Source: 9FT-COMBO-48-23 sp964400675 (lineage in GTDB: Bacteria > Chloroflexota > Dehalococcoidia > GIF9 > UBA5629). From it: DNA of 64,000 nt. Below the pieces are notes generated by a model that saw nothing but the letters and a program-made list of their open reading frames with translations, made no database searches and was not told the origin of the DNA. The stretch is from contig CAYNVO010000003.1 in NCBI GenBank assembly GCA_964400675.1, positions 62,001-126,000 on the forward strand, in the 5' to 3' direction. Positions 25,863 through 34,491 of this stretch are shown in pieces. The stretch's first letter is position 1. Every line of letters starts with the position of its first letter. A program made the translations under genes and the position numbers.

Positions 25863-26175
25863 TTAACCTTGCCCTGGGCTTTAAAAAATTCTTGATACCA
25901 AGCGATGGTTTCCGTCAGTCCCTCTTCGACTGTATATTTGGGTCTCCAGCCCAGAACATCCCGGGCTTTCTGAGCTGAAAGATATTGGTGTTTTATCGCT
26001 CCTTTGGGTGTATTGAGTATCTCGGGTTGCAAGTCTGTTCTTTTCATCAGTTCAAGTATCGTTTGAACGATCTGAAGGACGCTCATCTGGGTCTCGTTAC
26101 TGAAATTGAATGCCTCCCCGCAGATACTTGCATCATCCATTTTTTCCGCCAACAAAAGATATGCATCTACAGCAT
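25859..26175 (-). pseudogene. C-terminal remnant of a CDP-glucose 4,6-dehydratase-like SDR
   Basis: Only the last roughly 105 residues of an SDR dehydratase are present: AVDAYLLLAEKMDD, GEAFNFSNETQMSVLQIV, LSAQKARDVLGWRPKYTVEEGL. This is the C-terminal pattern of CDP-glucose dehydratases. The NAD-binding site and the YxxxK motif are missing. The frame continues upstream to an ATG at 26209, but those 11 or so residues are unlike the family, so the break lies near 26,175-26,180. The full-length homologue at 52336-53451 is elsewhere in the window. The fragment is probably a scar of recombination. Confidence 0.78.
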
Positions 26176-26232
26176 TTAAAATAATAAGGCATTGACTTTT
26201 CACTTGCAAATTTGATGCGCGCGTTCTTATAT

Positions 26233-26940
26233 TTAAAAGCCCCTTATTTTATATTTTAATATATTCCCCAAGAATTCGAAAAAAGTCACCGGACTAACAC
26301 TTGATTTGCCTTCCTTTCTACGTTCAAAAGCAACAGGTATCTCACCCACTTTTAATCCCAAACGGTTCGATTTAATCATTATTTCAGCATCAAGAAACCA
26401 ATCTTTGCAAGTGAGTTGCAATCCCTCATAGGCTTCGCGACTCATAATTTTGGGAGACCGGTTTACATCTCTGCTTTGCACAGGGAAGAAAACGGGGAGA
26501 ATTAAATTGTACACTCTGGATTGAATCCTTCTTAATATGGAGACTTCGTTGCTGCCCCGCTTGGCCTTGCACAGATCCAGTTTTTCTTCCACCAATTTTT
26601 TGAATATTCTTACTACGTCTTCTGCCTTTATCTGTCCGTCTCCAGGTGAAAAACCTAAATATTCACCTCTAGCTTTCTTAAGACCGCATATTATCCCCCA
26701 CCCGTAGCCTTCATTTACGGGCACATTTACCACCGTTATTTCTTTATTGGAGCTCGCCAACCTTTGTAAAATCTCCGGTGTCCCATCAGTGGACCCGTTA
26801 TTGACAAGTACTAGTTCTAACAAAACTCCGTTGGCTTTAAACCCACGCATTAGGTCCAATGCGACATGTTCAACAACCCTCTCCTCATTGTAAAGAGGCA
26901 CTATCAGAGACAAGAGCAAACCACTCCTCTCTTTTACCAC
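26233..26940 (-). CDS. GT2 glycosyltransferase, DPM1-like
   Basis: The 235-residue GT-A enzyme has LLLSLIVPLYNEERVVE, LVLVNNGSTDGT, VNEGYGWGIICGLKKARGE, the metal-site region FSPGDGQIKAEDV, and FLDAEIMIKSNRLGLKVGEIPVAFERR. The last pattern is typical of polyprenyl-phosphate hexose synthases. The usual second Asp of DxD is replaced in SPGDGQ. It lacks C-terminal membrane helices. It lies between a truncated SDR and a methyltransferase gene in the minus-strand block. Confidence 0.83.
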   Translation of the reverse strand: MVKERSGLLLSLIVPLYNEERVVEHVALDLMRGFKANGVLLELVLVNNGSTDGTPEILQRLASSNKEITVVNVPVNEGYGWGIICGLKKARGEYLGFSPGDGQIKAEDVVRIFKKLVEEKLDLCKAKRGSNEVSILRRIQSRVYNLILPVFFPVQSRDVNRSPKIMSREAYEGLQLTCKDWFLDAEIMIKSNRLGLKVGEIPVAFERRKEGKSSVSPVTFFEFLGNILKYKIRGF

Positions 26941-27014
26941 TGAGCAATTTACCTCAAACCATAATTACATTAGCAAACTGGCAGCCCAGTCTGGTCGCAA
27001 ATAAAAGCACCCTC

Positions 27015-27635
27015 TCATTTCTGACAAACATAAAGAATTCTGGCAAAAAATGGAATTGGCGACCTTATAATTTTGAATTTATATCCGATACTCGCCAAAA
27101 GAATTTGCCAGTCATAAGGCTTGCGGAAATGACTTTTTTCACGGTTTAGAAACATGTCGACCCAATAACTTGTATGTAATGGTTCAGCAGTCGGGTCAAT
27201 TTCGGCAATGAGCAATGTGCCGCCTTTCTCCAAGCTCGAAAAAATGTTTTCTAAGGTGAGCTGCTGTTCCGCCGGTTTAAGGTGATGCAGAAAATCCACC
27301 ATCACAGCGCCGCTACAGGGTAGCAAATCGCATTCTATGGCATTCTTCAATGTGAAGCCGATATTTCCCCGTTTACCCACCGTTTTCGAGGCGATTCCAA
27401 TTCTTCTTTGGTCAAGGTCAATGCCGATGACCTTTCTTGCAGGAAAGCGCAAGGCCAGGTAATTTGACAATAGACCGTAACCGCAGCCGATGTCAAATAT
27501 TACACCGCGCTGAGGCAAAAAGTCTGAATATTCGTCGAAGTTCAGGAATTTTGTTCTGACCTTAACATAAAGCTTGACACATATCCCCTGCCCAGCATAC
27601 AAGTCGGCAAGCTTACTATACAAATTATTTGGCAT
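27015..27635 (-). CDS. class I SAM-dependent methyltransferase
   Basis: The protein of about 206 residues has motif I VIFDIGCGYGLLSNYLAL, an acidic residue ending motif II (VIGIDLDQRR) and VMVDFLHHLKP. The start at 27635 (MPNNLYSK) is preferred over an upstream in-frame ATG at 27656 because GGAG lies about 9 nt before it. It overlaps the upstream methyltransferase gene by 11 bp. The substrate is unknown; a lipid or sugar is likely from context. Confidence 0.8.
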   Translation of the reverse strand: MPNNLYSKLADLYAGQGICVKLYVKVRTKFLNFDEYSDFLPQRGVIFDIGCGYGLLSNYLALRFPARKVIGIDLDQRRIGIASKTVGKRGNIGFTLKNAIECDLLPCSGAVMVDFLHHLKPAEQQLTLENIFSSLEKGGTLLIAEIDPTAEPLHTSYWVDMFLNREKSHFRKPYDWQILLASIGYKFKIIRSPIPFFARILYVCQK

Positions 27636-28527
27636 TTCGTTTCTCCGCCAGCGCAATCAATGAGGCTCCAAAAGGCAAGGAGAAGTACCTTATCAGCCAG
27701 GTCTCAAGTCTGGTTAGCTGCAGGAATGTTTCGTTAATTACGGGGATTGTTTTAACCTCGATAGCTTCATCTATGGTACGGTTAATATTTCTCTTATCAA
27801 AGAGTCTGTTGCTCATTCTAATGGCAGCCAACACCGGGAAAAGTGATGACACGTAATATGATATTTTCTTGATCGAGAACCCGCTGCGCTGAAGTTTAGT
27901 AGCCAGTTCCGATTTATCATATCTACGTACGTGGTTTGCTATTCTATCATGGTGACTCCAGAGAAATCTATGAGCAGGAACGGTCAGAATCAAATATCCT
28001 GCAGGCTTTAAGGCTCGATTAATTTCTCTAAGCGCCGCTTCATCATCGCTGATATGCTCCAGCACATCGAACACCCCTATAATGTCCCAGTTATTAAGGA
28101 AGGGCAAAGAGAGTATGTCTGCTTGGTACAAATCAACAGATGAAGACCTTTGCCGGCAAAATCTCAGCCCCTCCATTAGAATATCCATGCCCGCTATATT
28201 GATGCCGCTGCTTTTCAAATGCACCAGGACACTCCCATTGCCACAACCGATTTCAAGCATTACGGAGCTGGCTAAATCAGGTACATTTCTTCTTAGAACA
28301 TCAAGGATCAATTCTCGTCTTCCGACCTGCCAGAAGTGTTTCTGCTCCATTTTGAAAAGGAATTCAAATATTTCAGGGTCAAAACTATCGACCTTTCTCC
28401 CTTTCTCTACAAATGAAGGAATGCCGTCAACTACAGGGTAATGGATATGGCAGGCACGGCAAAAATATTTATCGCTGCTCTTCTCTAGTGCGCTGCGACA
28501 TTTAGGGCAATACAACACCTGCTGCAT
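27625..28527 (-). CDS. SAM-dependent methyltransferase with N-terminal zinc ribbon (Trm112-like)
   Basis: The 300-residue protein starts with a CPKC ... CRAC ribbon followed by the YPVVDGIPSFV motif seen in Trm112-like modules. A methyltransferase core follows (MLEIGCGNGSVLVHL, GMDILMEGL, VFDVLEHISDDEAALREI, LTVPAHRFLWSHHD). A C-terminal amphipathic region (YYVSSLFPVLAAIRMSN) may touch the membrane. Such proteins occur in glycan and lipid modification clusters. It is the first intact gene of the minus-strand block; a short orphan fragment precedes it. Confidence 0.82.
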   Translation of the reverse strand: MQQVLYCPKCRSALEKSSDKYFCRACHIHYPVVDGIPSFVEKGRKVDSFDPEIFEFLFKMEQKHFWQVGRRELILDVLRRNVPDLASSVMLEIGCGNGSVLVHLKSSGINIAGMDILMEGLRFCRQRSSSVDLYQADILSLPFLNNWDIIGVFDVLEHISDDEAALREINRALKPAGYLILTVPAHRFLWSHHDRIANHVRRYDKSELATKLQRSGFSIKKISYYVSSLFPVLAAIRMSNRLFDKRNINRTIDEAIEVKTIPVINETFLQLTRLETWLIRYFSLPFGASLIALAEKRNAK

Positions 28528-28532
28528 AGGAA

Positions 28533-28733
28533 TTACTCGCCGGCAATTATCTGTCTTCCGAAGGAATACTCGTAAACCTTGTAAAATTGATAGTTTTTCT
28601 CAGAGTCAAGGGCTATTGTCCTCACTAGCGCGCCAGACATGACATGGGACACTAATTCTGTATAGCTCCAAGTATACCCCATGTTAAGATCTTTACACAA
28701 TCGTATTTCATACCGCCAACAGCCTTCAAGCCG
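28533..28733 (-). pseudogene. orphan C-terminal coding remnant, family not recognised
   Basis: A minus-strand frame of 66 codons is open between stops at 28736-28734 and 28535-28533. The product contains WRYEIRLCKD, GYTWSYTELVSHV and NYQFYKVYEYSFGRQIIAGE. It looks like protein sequence and ends 5 bp before the next ATG, as a normal upstream gene would. There is no good start or ribosome site, so it is probably the tail of a deleted gene. The rest of the gap to 28,958 holds only a TATAAT at 28790-28795 as a possible plus-strand promoter. Confidence 0.4.
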
Positions 28734-28958
28734 CTAGAACAAAGGCTCCTCTTACGTTATTGTAGTAACAGCTTATTGACCTCTTATGATATAATTTTGC
28801 CCATATTAGGTTGCTGAAATTTACATCGCTAATACCTGTGGCATCGGGAATCAAATGACGGTCTTACATGAGTACTTTTGGGGGTAGCATCTCAGTCTAT
28901 CGTTGGCCAGACAATCAAGCGGTCTTACTTGTCATGAGGAGCCAAGAAGGCCAAATCA

Positions 28959-30497
28959 ATGAAACTACTTGATAGAATCAAATCAAACAAATCCCTAATC
29001 CTTATCCTTTGTCTTATATTTGTCTTGGCTCTGGGTGTTAGGGTGGGCATACTATGTAATACCTACGATGTACACCCCGCTAATATTGTACTTGGAATGA
29101 CCCAAGCAAAAATATTAGTCGAGGGGCTGGAATCCCTTACTGAAGCGAATGAGTTTCAAGGTGCTCTTTCCTCCTTAGGTATGACTATTGGTTCGTTTTG
29201 GGGACATTCTATGCAAAACGCTGTGATGCTAGCCGGGACTTATTGGGTTTTCGGAGAATACGACCCTATTTGTGTACGGGTAATTTGGTTAATCATTGAT
29301 TCCTTCGGTTGCCTCCTGATGTTCTTAATTGGGAAGGAATTGTTCAGCAGGAGAATTGGATTAATCGCAGCCTTTTTATATGCTATATGGTTACCTATTG
29401 CATATTTATCCACCTGGATGTTCTACTATAATTTGATGCCATTTATAACATTGCTTTCTCTGTACTTCTTTATAAAGGCAGTACGAACGGGGGCGATAAA
29501 GTTTTATGTCCTATCAGCTCTCTCTATTGGAATTGGTTGTTACTATTCACCAATTATTATGTTTTTGCCATTGATGTTCGGTCTGGCTTTGTTCATATAC
29601 AACCTTGGGAAATCAAATTTCCGAAAACAGGTTGCTAATGTAGCTAAAATGACTGCTGTTATGGTGGCAGTAGTCTTTCTAATTATATCCCCAACCTGGG
29701 GTATAATTCATTATATAAGGCCTGAGCTTAAGGATTTTACTATGAGAGGAGGCATCCTTTGGGGCGGTATGTGGGAAGGCTTTGGGGAGTTTGGGGAAAA
29801 CCCGGTTGGAGCTGTGTTCAATGATTATGTAACTTATGACCAGGTAACAAAAGAGTGGGGCTACGATTCTGTAACTTATAACCAAGAAAAAGGAGAGTGG
29901 GAATACGAGGTGGAAATGTGGGGCCCTGAATACGATGAGATATTTAAGCCACGGGTGTTAGACGCCATAAGAGAACATCCGGCGTGGTGGCTGAGCCTCC
30001 TGGCCAGGAGAGTTCCCCACAGCATAGTCTATACCAGCCAGCTTGGAATACAATATTACCCTCGAGACGCGGAGGGTAATCGTATAGAGAGGAAATGTCA
30101 ATATCCGACTATTGGCCCCATTATTGCAATGATAAAGGGTGGTACATTTTGGGAATTTGTTAAAAGTTGTCCTTACGCTGCTTTTTATACGGGACTTATG
30201 TATCTGTTTGCCGTTGTGCCTGTTTTGCTTAGCGTCGTTGGTATCTGGGTTATGAGAAAGAACTGGAGACCATTGATTTTGGTAGCGGCGGCTTCAATAT
30301 ACTTTGCTGCCGTTCACATAGTTATGTTTGTTTCCTCATATAAAAGCATGGTGGCGGGAAATTTGGCCTATATTATTTTCAGTGCCATTGCCCTGGATTA
30401 TATCTATAGAAGAATACGGGGTGCCGACATCAGAACTGACGAATTAGCTACGCCATCAACAGGAAAGCCATCGGCTATAGTCCGAAGACAAAAATAA
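28959..30497 (+). CDS. polytopic membrane glycosyltransferase, GT39/ArnT-like
   Basis: The 512-residue integral membrane protein has about 10-11 helices. The first helix is followed by a loop starting RVGILCNTYDVHPAN, the position where GT-C enzymes carry their acidic catalytic residue. Later segments (GKELFSRRIGLIAAFLYAIWLP, FYYNLMPFITLLSLYFFIKA) fit the PMT_2/GT39-like group that uses polyprenyl-phosphate sugars at the outer face. A large soluble loop lies at about 265-370. The last codons overlap, in another frame, a remnant of an epimerase gene, so the native C-terminus may have been trimmed by recombination. Confidence 0.75.
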   Translation: MKLLDRIKSNKSLILILCLIFVLALGVRVGILCNTYDVHPANIVLGMTQAKILVEGLESLTEANEFQGALSSLGMTIGSFWGHSMQNAVMLAGTYWVFGEYDPICVRVIWLIIDSFGCLLMFLIGKELFSRRIGLIAAFLYAIWLPIAYLSTWMFYYNLMPFITLLSLYFFIKAVRTGAIKFYVLSALSIGIGCYYSPIIMFLPLMFGLALFIYNLGKSNFRKQVANVAKMTAVMVAVVFLIISPTWGIIHYIRPELKDFTMRGGILWGGMWEGFGEFGENPVGAVFNDYVTYDQVTKEWGYDSVTYNQEKGEWEYEVEMWGPEYDEIFKPRVLDAIREHPAWWLSLLARRVPHSIVYTSQLGIQYYPRDAEGNRIERKCQYPTIGPIIAMIKGGTFWEFVKSCPYAAFYTGLMYLFAVVPVLLSVVGIWVMRKNWRPLILVAAASIYFAAVHIVMFVSSYKSMVAGNLAYIIFSAIALDYIYRRIRGADIRTDELATPSTGKPSAIVRRQK

Positions 30498-30571
30498 AAG
30501 ACGGCATCACGGAGGTTCACCGGTGGGTAAAGTCAAACTGGGACAAGATAGAAGAGTGCGCCAGATTTTAG
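30461..30571 (+). pseudogene. C-terminal remnant of an epimerase like 22372-23370
   Basis: In a frame shifted relative to the overlapping membrane protein, the DNA reads RKAIGYSPKTKIKDG, then ITEVHRWVKSNWDKIEECARF and a stop. The epimerase at 22372-23370 ends RKVLGYEPGTKIKDG ... DKIEECARF. The nucleotide sequences differ clearly between the two, so this is an old or horizontally acquired paralogue and not a fresh copy. Confidence 0.85.
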
Positions 30572-30633
30572 GCTAAGGGAAAAACAATTGTGATTTTGTC
30601 ATACGTGCGAGGAGCCATTCAGCAGAAGGACGA

Positions 30634-30694
30634 CGTGGCAATCTCACAGTCGAGGGCGCATCAGTGAGATTGCTTCGCTCCGCTCGCAATGACA
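30634..30694 (+). repeat. REP-like palindromic intergenic element
   Basis: CGTGGCAATCTCAC ... GTGAGATTGCTTCGCTCCGC and then TCGCAATGACAG: an 8-bp perfect stem (AATCTCAC/GTGAGATT) is embedded in a REP-type sequence. A related shorter element (GGGATTGCCACGTC ... CTCCTCGCAATGACAG) is at 56842-56879. Confidence 0.6.
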
Positions 30695-30728
30695 GTTTGA
30701 GCTACGGACGACATCTAAAGGAGAACAG

Positions 30729-31808
30729 ATGACAGATAAGCTTAAAGTTGCCATAGTGGGTTGTGGTGCTGTAGCCGAAAAGCGCCATATTCCCGGTTTC
30801 GCCAGATTGAAAGACAGGGTTGCTGTGCGGGCTGTATGTGATAAAAATGAAGAATTGGCAAGACAAGTCGCTTTGAGACATCGAATTCCCAGAGTTTTTG
30901 TTAGCCAGACAGAGATGCTCAAGGCTGAAAAAGTCGACATAGTTGACGTCTGCACTCCACCTCAGATACACGCTCCCATAGCAGTTGAAGCGCTTGAAGC
31001 CGGTTGCCATGTGCTGATGGAAAAGCCCATGGCACTTAATACTGCTGACTGTGACAAAATGATAGAGGCAGCAACAAAGAACAACCGCAAACTTTGCGTT
31101 GTTCATAACGTGCTTTTTCATCCCCCGCTTATCAAAGCCAGGGAGCTGGTCAAAGCGGGAGCCATAGGCAACTTCATAGGTATGAGAATCCTATTATCAG
31201 ACCCCAAAGACGAAATGATAATGCGCCAGGACTACTGGATACACAAGCTGCCCGGTGGATTGATTGGTGAAACCGGCCCTCACCCTGTTTACGTCTCCCT
31301 GGCTTTTCTGGATAAGGTTAATAACGTAGAAGTATTTGCCAAAAATTACCTGGAGCATCCCTGGGCACCTTTTGATGAGTTCAGGCTCGAACTTGATGCT
31401 GATAATGGCATGAGCTCAGTGGCTATCTCATATTCCGGTGAACGATATGCTGCGGAGGTAGAGATATTCGGCTCAGAAGGTGCTCTTTATATAGACCTCC
31501 AGAGCATGCTGCTGGTGAAACACGGCACTAAGAAAACGCTCAGTTCTGCTAAGTTAGTCTCAACATCTTTCAGTACGGTAACGCAAATTATCGGCGGTCT
31601 CATAGCCAACGGGTTCAAGACAACCACTGGCCAGTTCAGAGTGGGACATGAAAAAATAGTGGAGCTATTTGTCGATAGCATTATTAAAGATACCACTCCG
31701 CCTGTTACAGGTGAAGAAGGGCGGGAAGTTATAAGGGTAATGGAGATGATAGTTGACAGGCTTTATGGCAAATACGGTCGCCCTCAACCATCTGAACCTA
31801 GAACCTAG
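30729..31808 (+). CDS. Gfo/Idh/MocA-family sugar oxidoreductase
   Basis: The 359-residue protein has an N-terminal Rossmann fold (KVAIVGCGAVAEKRHIPGF, VCDKNEELA, DIVDVCTPPQIH, HVLMEKPMALN, with the catalytic Lys in EKPMA). A C-terminal alpha/beta domain of the GFO_IDH_MocA type follows, with GGLIGETGPHPVYV containing the usual His. Such enzymes oxidise or reduce sugar hydroxyls, often at C3 of nucleotide sugars. An AAAGGAG site precedes the ATG. The stop codon is read from a heptad-repeat array. Confidence 0.88.
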   Translation: MTDKLKVAIVGCGAVAEKRHIPGFARLKDRVAVRAVCDKNEELARQVALRHRIPRVFVSQTEMLKAEKVDIVDVCTPPQIHAPIAVEALEAGCHVLMEKPMALNTADCDKMIEAATKNNRKLCVVHNVLFHPPLIKARELVKAGAIGNFIGMRILLSDPKDEMIMRQDYWIHKLPGGLIGETGPHPVYVSLAFLDKVNNVEVFAKNYLEHPWAPFDEFRLELDADNGMSSVAISYSGERYAAEVEIFGSEGALYIDLQSMLLVKHGTKKTLSSAKLVSTSFSTVTQIIGGLIANGFKTTTGQFRVGHEKIVELFVDSIIKDTTPPVTGEEGREVIRVMEMIVDRLYGKYGRPQPSEPRT

Positions 31809-31828
31809 AACTTAGAACCTAGAACTTT
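31792..31828 (+). repeat. heptad-repeat array (TAGAACC orientation)
   Basis: TGAACC TAGAACC TAGAACT TAGAACC TAGAACT fills the whole gap between the Gfo/Idh gene and the next methyltransferase gene. The first TAG is the stop of the Gfo/Idh gene. It is the same unit as at 22331-22358, without a matching inverted arm nearby. Confidence 0.85.
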
Positions 31829-31835
31829 GAAACAG

Positions 31836-32612
31836 ATGCTACAAAAAGAAAAGGGACCGGTCCAGCAGTTCTGGGACGCAACTCCCTGTGGGACTGGCGA
31901 TATCAAAATTGAGCCTGAGACACTTGAATACTTTGAGGCTATATCGGAAAGACGTAACAAACTGGAACCCTTTATCGCTGACTATGCCCAGTTTAATAGA
32001 TGGGCAGGTAAAAGAGTACTTGAGATGGGATGTGGTGCAGGGAGTGACCTGCTACGCTTTGCTAAAGCAGGTGCCCGTATCACGGGCGTAGATTTATCAC
32101 CACGCTCGGCTTCACTGGCAAAGACCAGACTGAGCATTTATGATTGTCAGGGTAATGTGCTAGTAGCCGATGTCGAACAATTGCCTTTTAAAACAGATTC
32201 ATTCGACCTGGTTTATTCCTGGGGAGTCTTGCATCACACGCCAGATACCGAACAAGCCATTAGAGAGGTGTACCGGGTGGCCAAGCCAGGCAGTGAGATT
32301 TGCATTATGCTCTACCACAGGCACTCGCTGGTCGCTCTGCAAATGTATCTCATGTACGGACTTTTTGCTTTTAAGCCTTTGAGAGGCTTGAAAGACATAC
32401 TTGCCAATCACCATGAAAGCCCTGGCACAAAAGCCTATACTGTAACCGAGGCTCAGCAGATGTTCTCGGTATTTAAAGACGTGAAAATCAAGGTCTGTCT
32501 CACTCCTTACGACCTACGTTATAAAAGAAACAAATACTTCCCCCGATGGGTTGGTAAACTTATCCCACAGCGCCTCGGATGGTTCATGGTCATCCGAGGG
32601 CAAAAGTCTTGA
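31836..32612 (+). CDS. class I SAM-dependent methyltransferase
   Basis: The protein of about 258 residues has motif I VLEMGCGAGSDLLRFAKAG, motif II ITGVDLSPRS and FDLVYSWGVLHHTPDTEQAI, then a C-terminal region rich in basic and aromatic residues (YDLRYKRNKYFPRWVGK). It is a Methyltransf_11-type enzyme, probably acting on a sugar or a polyprenyl-linked intermediate. The start is uncertain: ATG 31836 or TTG 31827. Both follow directly on a heptad array and neither has a clear ribosome site. Confidence 0.82.
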   Translation: MLQKEKGPVQQFWDATPCGTGDIKIEPETLEYFEAISERRNKLEPFIADYAQFNRWAGKRVLEMGCGAGSDLLRFAKAGARITGVDLSPRSASLAKTRLSIYDCQGNVLVADVEQLPFKTDSFDLVYSWGVLHHTPDTEQAIREVYRVAKPGSEICIMLYHRHSLVALQMYLMYGLFAFKPLRGLKDILANHHESPGTKAYTVTEAQQMFSVFKDVKIKVCLTPYDLRYKRNKYFPRWVGKLIPQRLGWFMVIRGQKS

Positions 32613-32628
32613 TGGAGGTTTGGCTAAG

Positions 32629-34491
32629 ATGTCTGGAATATGCGGCGCAATAGGAATCGAGAACGAGGGACTATTAAAGAGGATGGCGTTGCTCATGGCG
32701 CACAGGGGAGATATAGTCGAAGTCTCCGTCAATAATGGTGCAACGATTGCGGTAATCCGCCGCACCGATGAGCCTGGACTGTATAACAAGGGAGCAACGT
32801 CTATTGCCCTTGACCACGATATTTATGCCATAGGCAACCGGCTGATTGAAGACAATTCAGAAATTTACCAGCACCTCGTAACTACTAATTCATCTAGCGA
32901 CACTGTAAAGGTCTTGCGGGGAAGCTTCGCTCTCGCCATAGTGAACACAGGCAGCAGACACACAAGGCTAACTTTAGCCCGTGACATATACGGCACCAGG
33001 TCGATGTATTACTTGCAGACCGGGCAGGCGCTCTTTTTTGCCTCAGAGATGAAATGTTTCCTGGCTCTTGAGGAATTTAAGCTAGAAGTCAACCCCGAAG
33101 CACTGGGCTACTACCTGAGTTGCGGCTTTATCTCTGATAATCAGACTTTGCTCAAACAAGCTTACAAGGTCTTGCCGGGAGAGATGGTGGAGTTTGAAAA
33201 CGGAAAGACTAATTACCTGAAGTATTGGAGCCCAATGCCTTGTGAGCAGGCACCTTTAGATATAAACCACTGGATTCAAGCCACCTGGGCTAATCTTAAA
33301 AACGCCACCACAACCCAATTGCCTAGGAAAGAAGGTAAGGTAGGAGTAGCACTGAGCGGGGGACTAGACTCATCTTTGATTGCAGCTACTCTAAAACATG
33401 TCAGCCGAGACCCCAAATTAATAAGCTTCTCCTTAGACTATGGTGATGGTGGTAGTTCTGAGCTGGACATGGCTGTAAAGATATCTAAATATCTGGATAT
33501 AGATTGTCGCATCGTCACACTAAACACAGAGAAAATCATAAGAGACCTGGAGCAACTGCAATGGCTCTATGATGAACCTCTGGTGAAGTTCACCTTCATA
33601 CCAACCTATTACCTTATGAACGCAGCCAGGGAGGAGGTGAAAACATTATTCACCGGTGATGGTGGAGATGAGCTGTTTATAGGCTATAGAAATGACTACT
33701 GGGAAGACCCCATGATAATCAAGTTTTTCTCGAAGCTGGGGGCAATCAGGAAGCCTGCCTTGAAAGCGGGTAGGGGGCTGGCTATGCCCCTGGCCAACCG
33801 GACCGGCTCAAAAACTCTATCGTTAGCAGCAGAATTTTTCACCAGAGAGCATGCCAGTCATCCTGAATGGCAATACAGAATCGCCTCTCGAGTTTTTCAT
33901 CCTTATTTCCCAGAGGAAGATTTGGCGAGACTGCTCAATGATGCCAGTTCGCGGGGGTTAACTGACAGCACAGTCAAAACCATAAATATGGCGAATGCCA
34001 GCAGCAGTATCGAGAAAATATCACATGTCATGGTTAGCGGTGAACTCCCCAATGACCTGCTCAGGTTGGACAAATCTGCGGCGGCTACCGGGCTGAAAAT
34101 AAGGTCTCCGCTGCTTGACCCAGAGATGACTAATTTTGCCCTGAGTATTCCGATATCACTGAGGCACCGGCATGGAACAACCAAATATTTGCTCAGGCAG
34201 TTAATTAAGAGCTACGACTTGCTGCCGCCGGAGGTAGCTGCTGGTAAGCAGAAAGCCGGGTTAACGGCACCGATACATCAGTGGCTAACTGAGAGTTCAT
34301 CCCGGGACTACTTTGATACCTTGCTGCAGTCCAGCGCCAGCCTCCTCAACCTGGATATGGCTTATATGCATAGGTTCTATCCCCCAAGAACATATACCCA
34401 AACCTTGAAAGCCTGGGCGTTGATAGGCATACTATTGTGGCTGAAAACTCTCACTACCAAATCCGGAAGGTCTTTTCATGACATCACCTAA
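32629..34491 (+). CDS. asparagine synthase-like amidotransferase
   Basis: The 620-residue protein has an N-terminal glutaminase-like domain and a C-terminal ATP-pyrophosphatase synthase domain (GVALSGGLDSSLIAATL PP-loop near residue 240, TLFTGDGGDELFIGY, later LRSPLLDP-like KIRSPLLDPEM). ATG 32629 with GGAGG 10 nt upstream gives MSGICGAIG. The residue at position 2, the Ntn Cys in AsnB, is Ser here and the nearest Cys is at position 5, so glutamine use is doubtful. In glycan clusters such proteins amidate sugar carboxyls (inference). It overlaps the next gene by 14 bp. Confidence 0.85.
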   Translation: MSGICGAIGIENEGLLKRMALLMAHRGDIVEVSVNNGATIAVIRRTDEPGLYNKGATSIALDHDIYAIGNRLIEDNSEIYQHLVTTNSSSDTVKVLRGSFALAIVNTGSRHTRLTLARDIYGTRSMYYLQTGQALFFASEMKCFLALEEFKLEVNPEALGYYLSCGFISDNQTLLKQAYKVLPGEMVEFENGKTNYLKYWSPMPCEQAPLDINHWIQATWANLKNATTTQLPRKEGKVGVALSGGLDSSLIAATLKHVSRDPKLISFSLDYGDGGSSELDMAVKISKYLDIDCRIVTLNTEKIIRDLEQLQWLYDEPLVKFTFIPTYYLMNAAREEVKTLFTGDGGDELFIGYRNDYWEDPMIIKFFSKLGAIRKPALKAGRGLAMPLANRTGSKTLSLAAEFFTREHASHPEWQYRIASRVFHPYFPEEDLARLLNDASSRGLTDSTVKTINMANASSSIEKISHVMVSGELPNDLLRLDKSAAATGLKIRSPLLDPEMTNFALSIPISLRHRHGTTKYLLRQLIKSYDLLPPEVAAGKQKAGLTAPIHQWLTESSSRDYFDTLLQSSASLLNLDMAYMHRFYPPRTYTQTLKAWALIGILLWLKTLTTKSGRSFHDIT

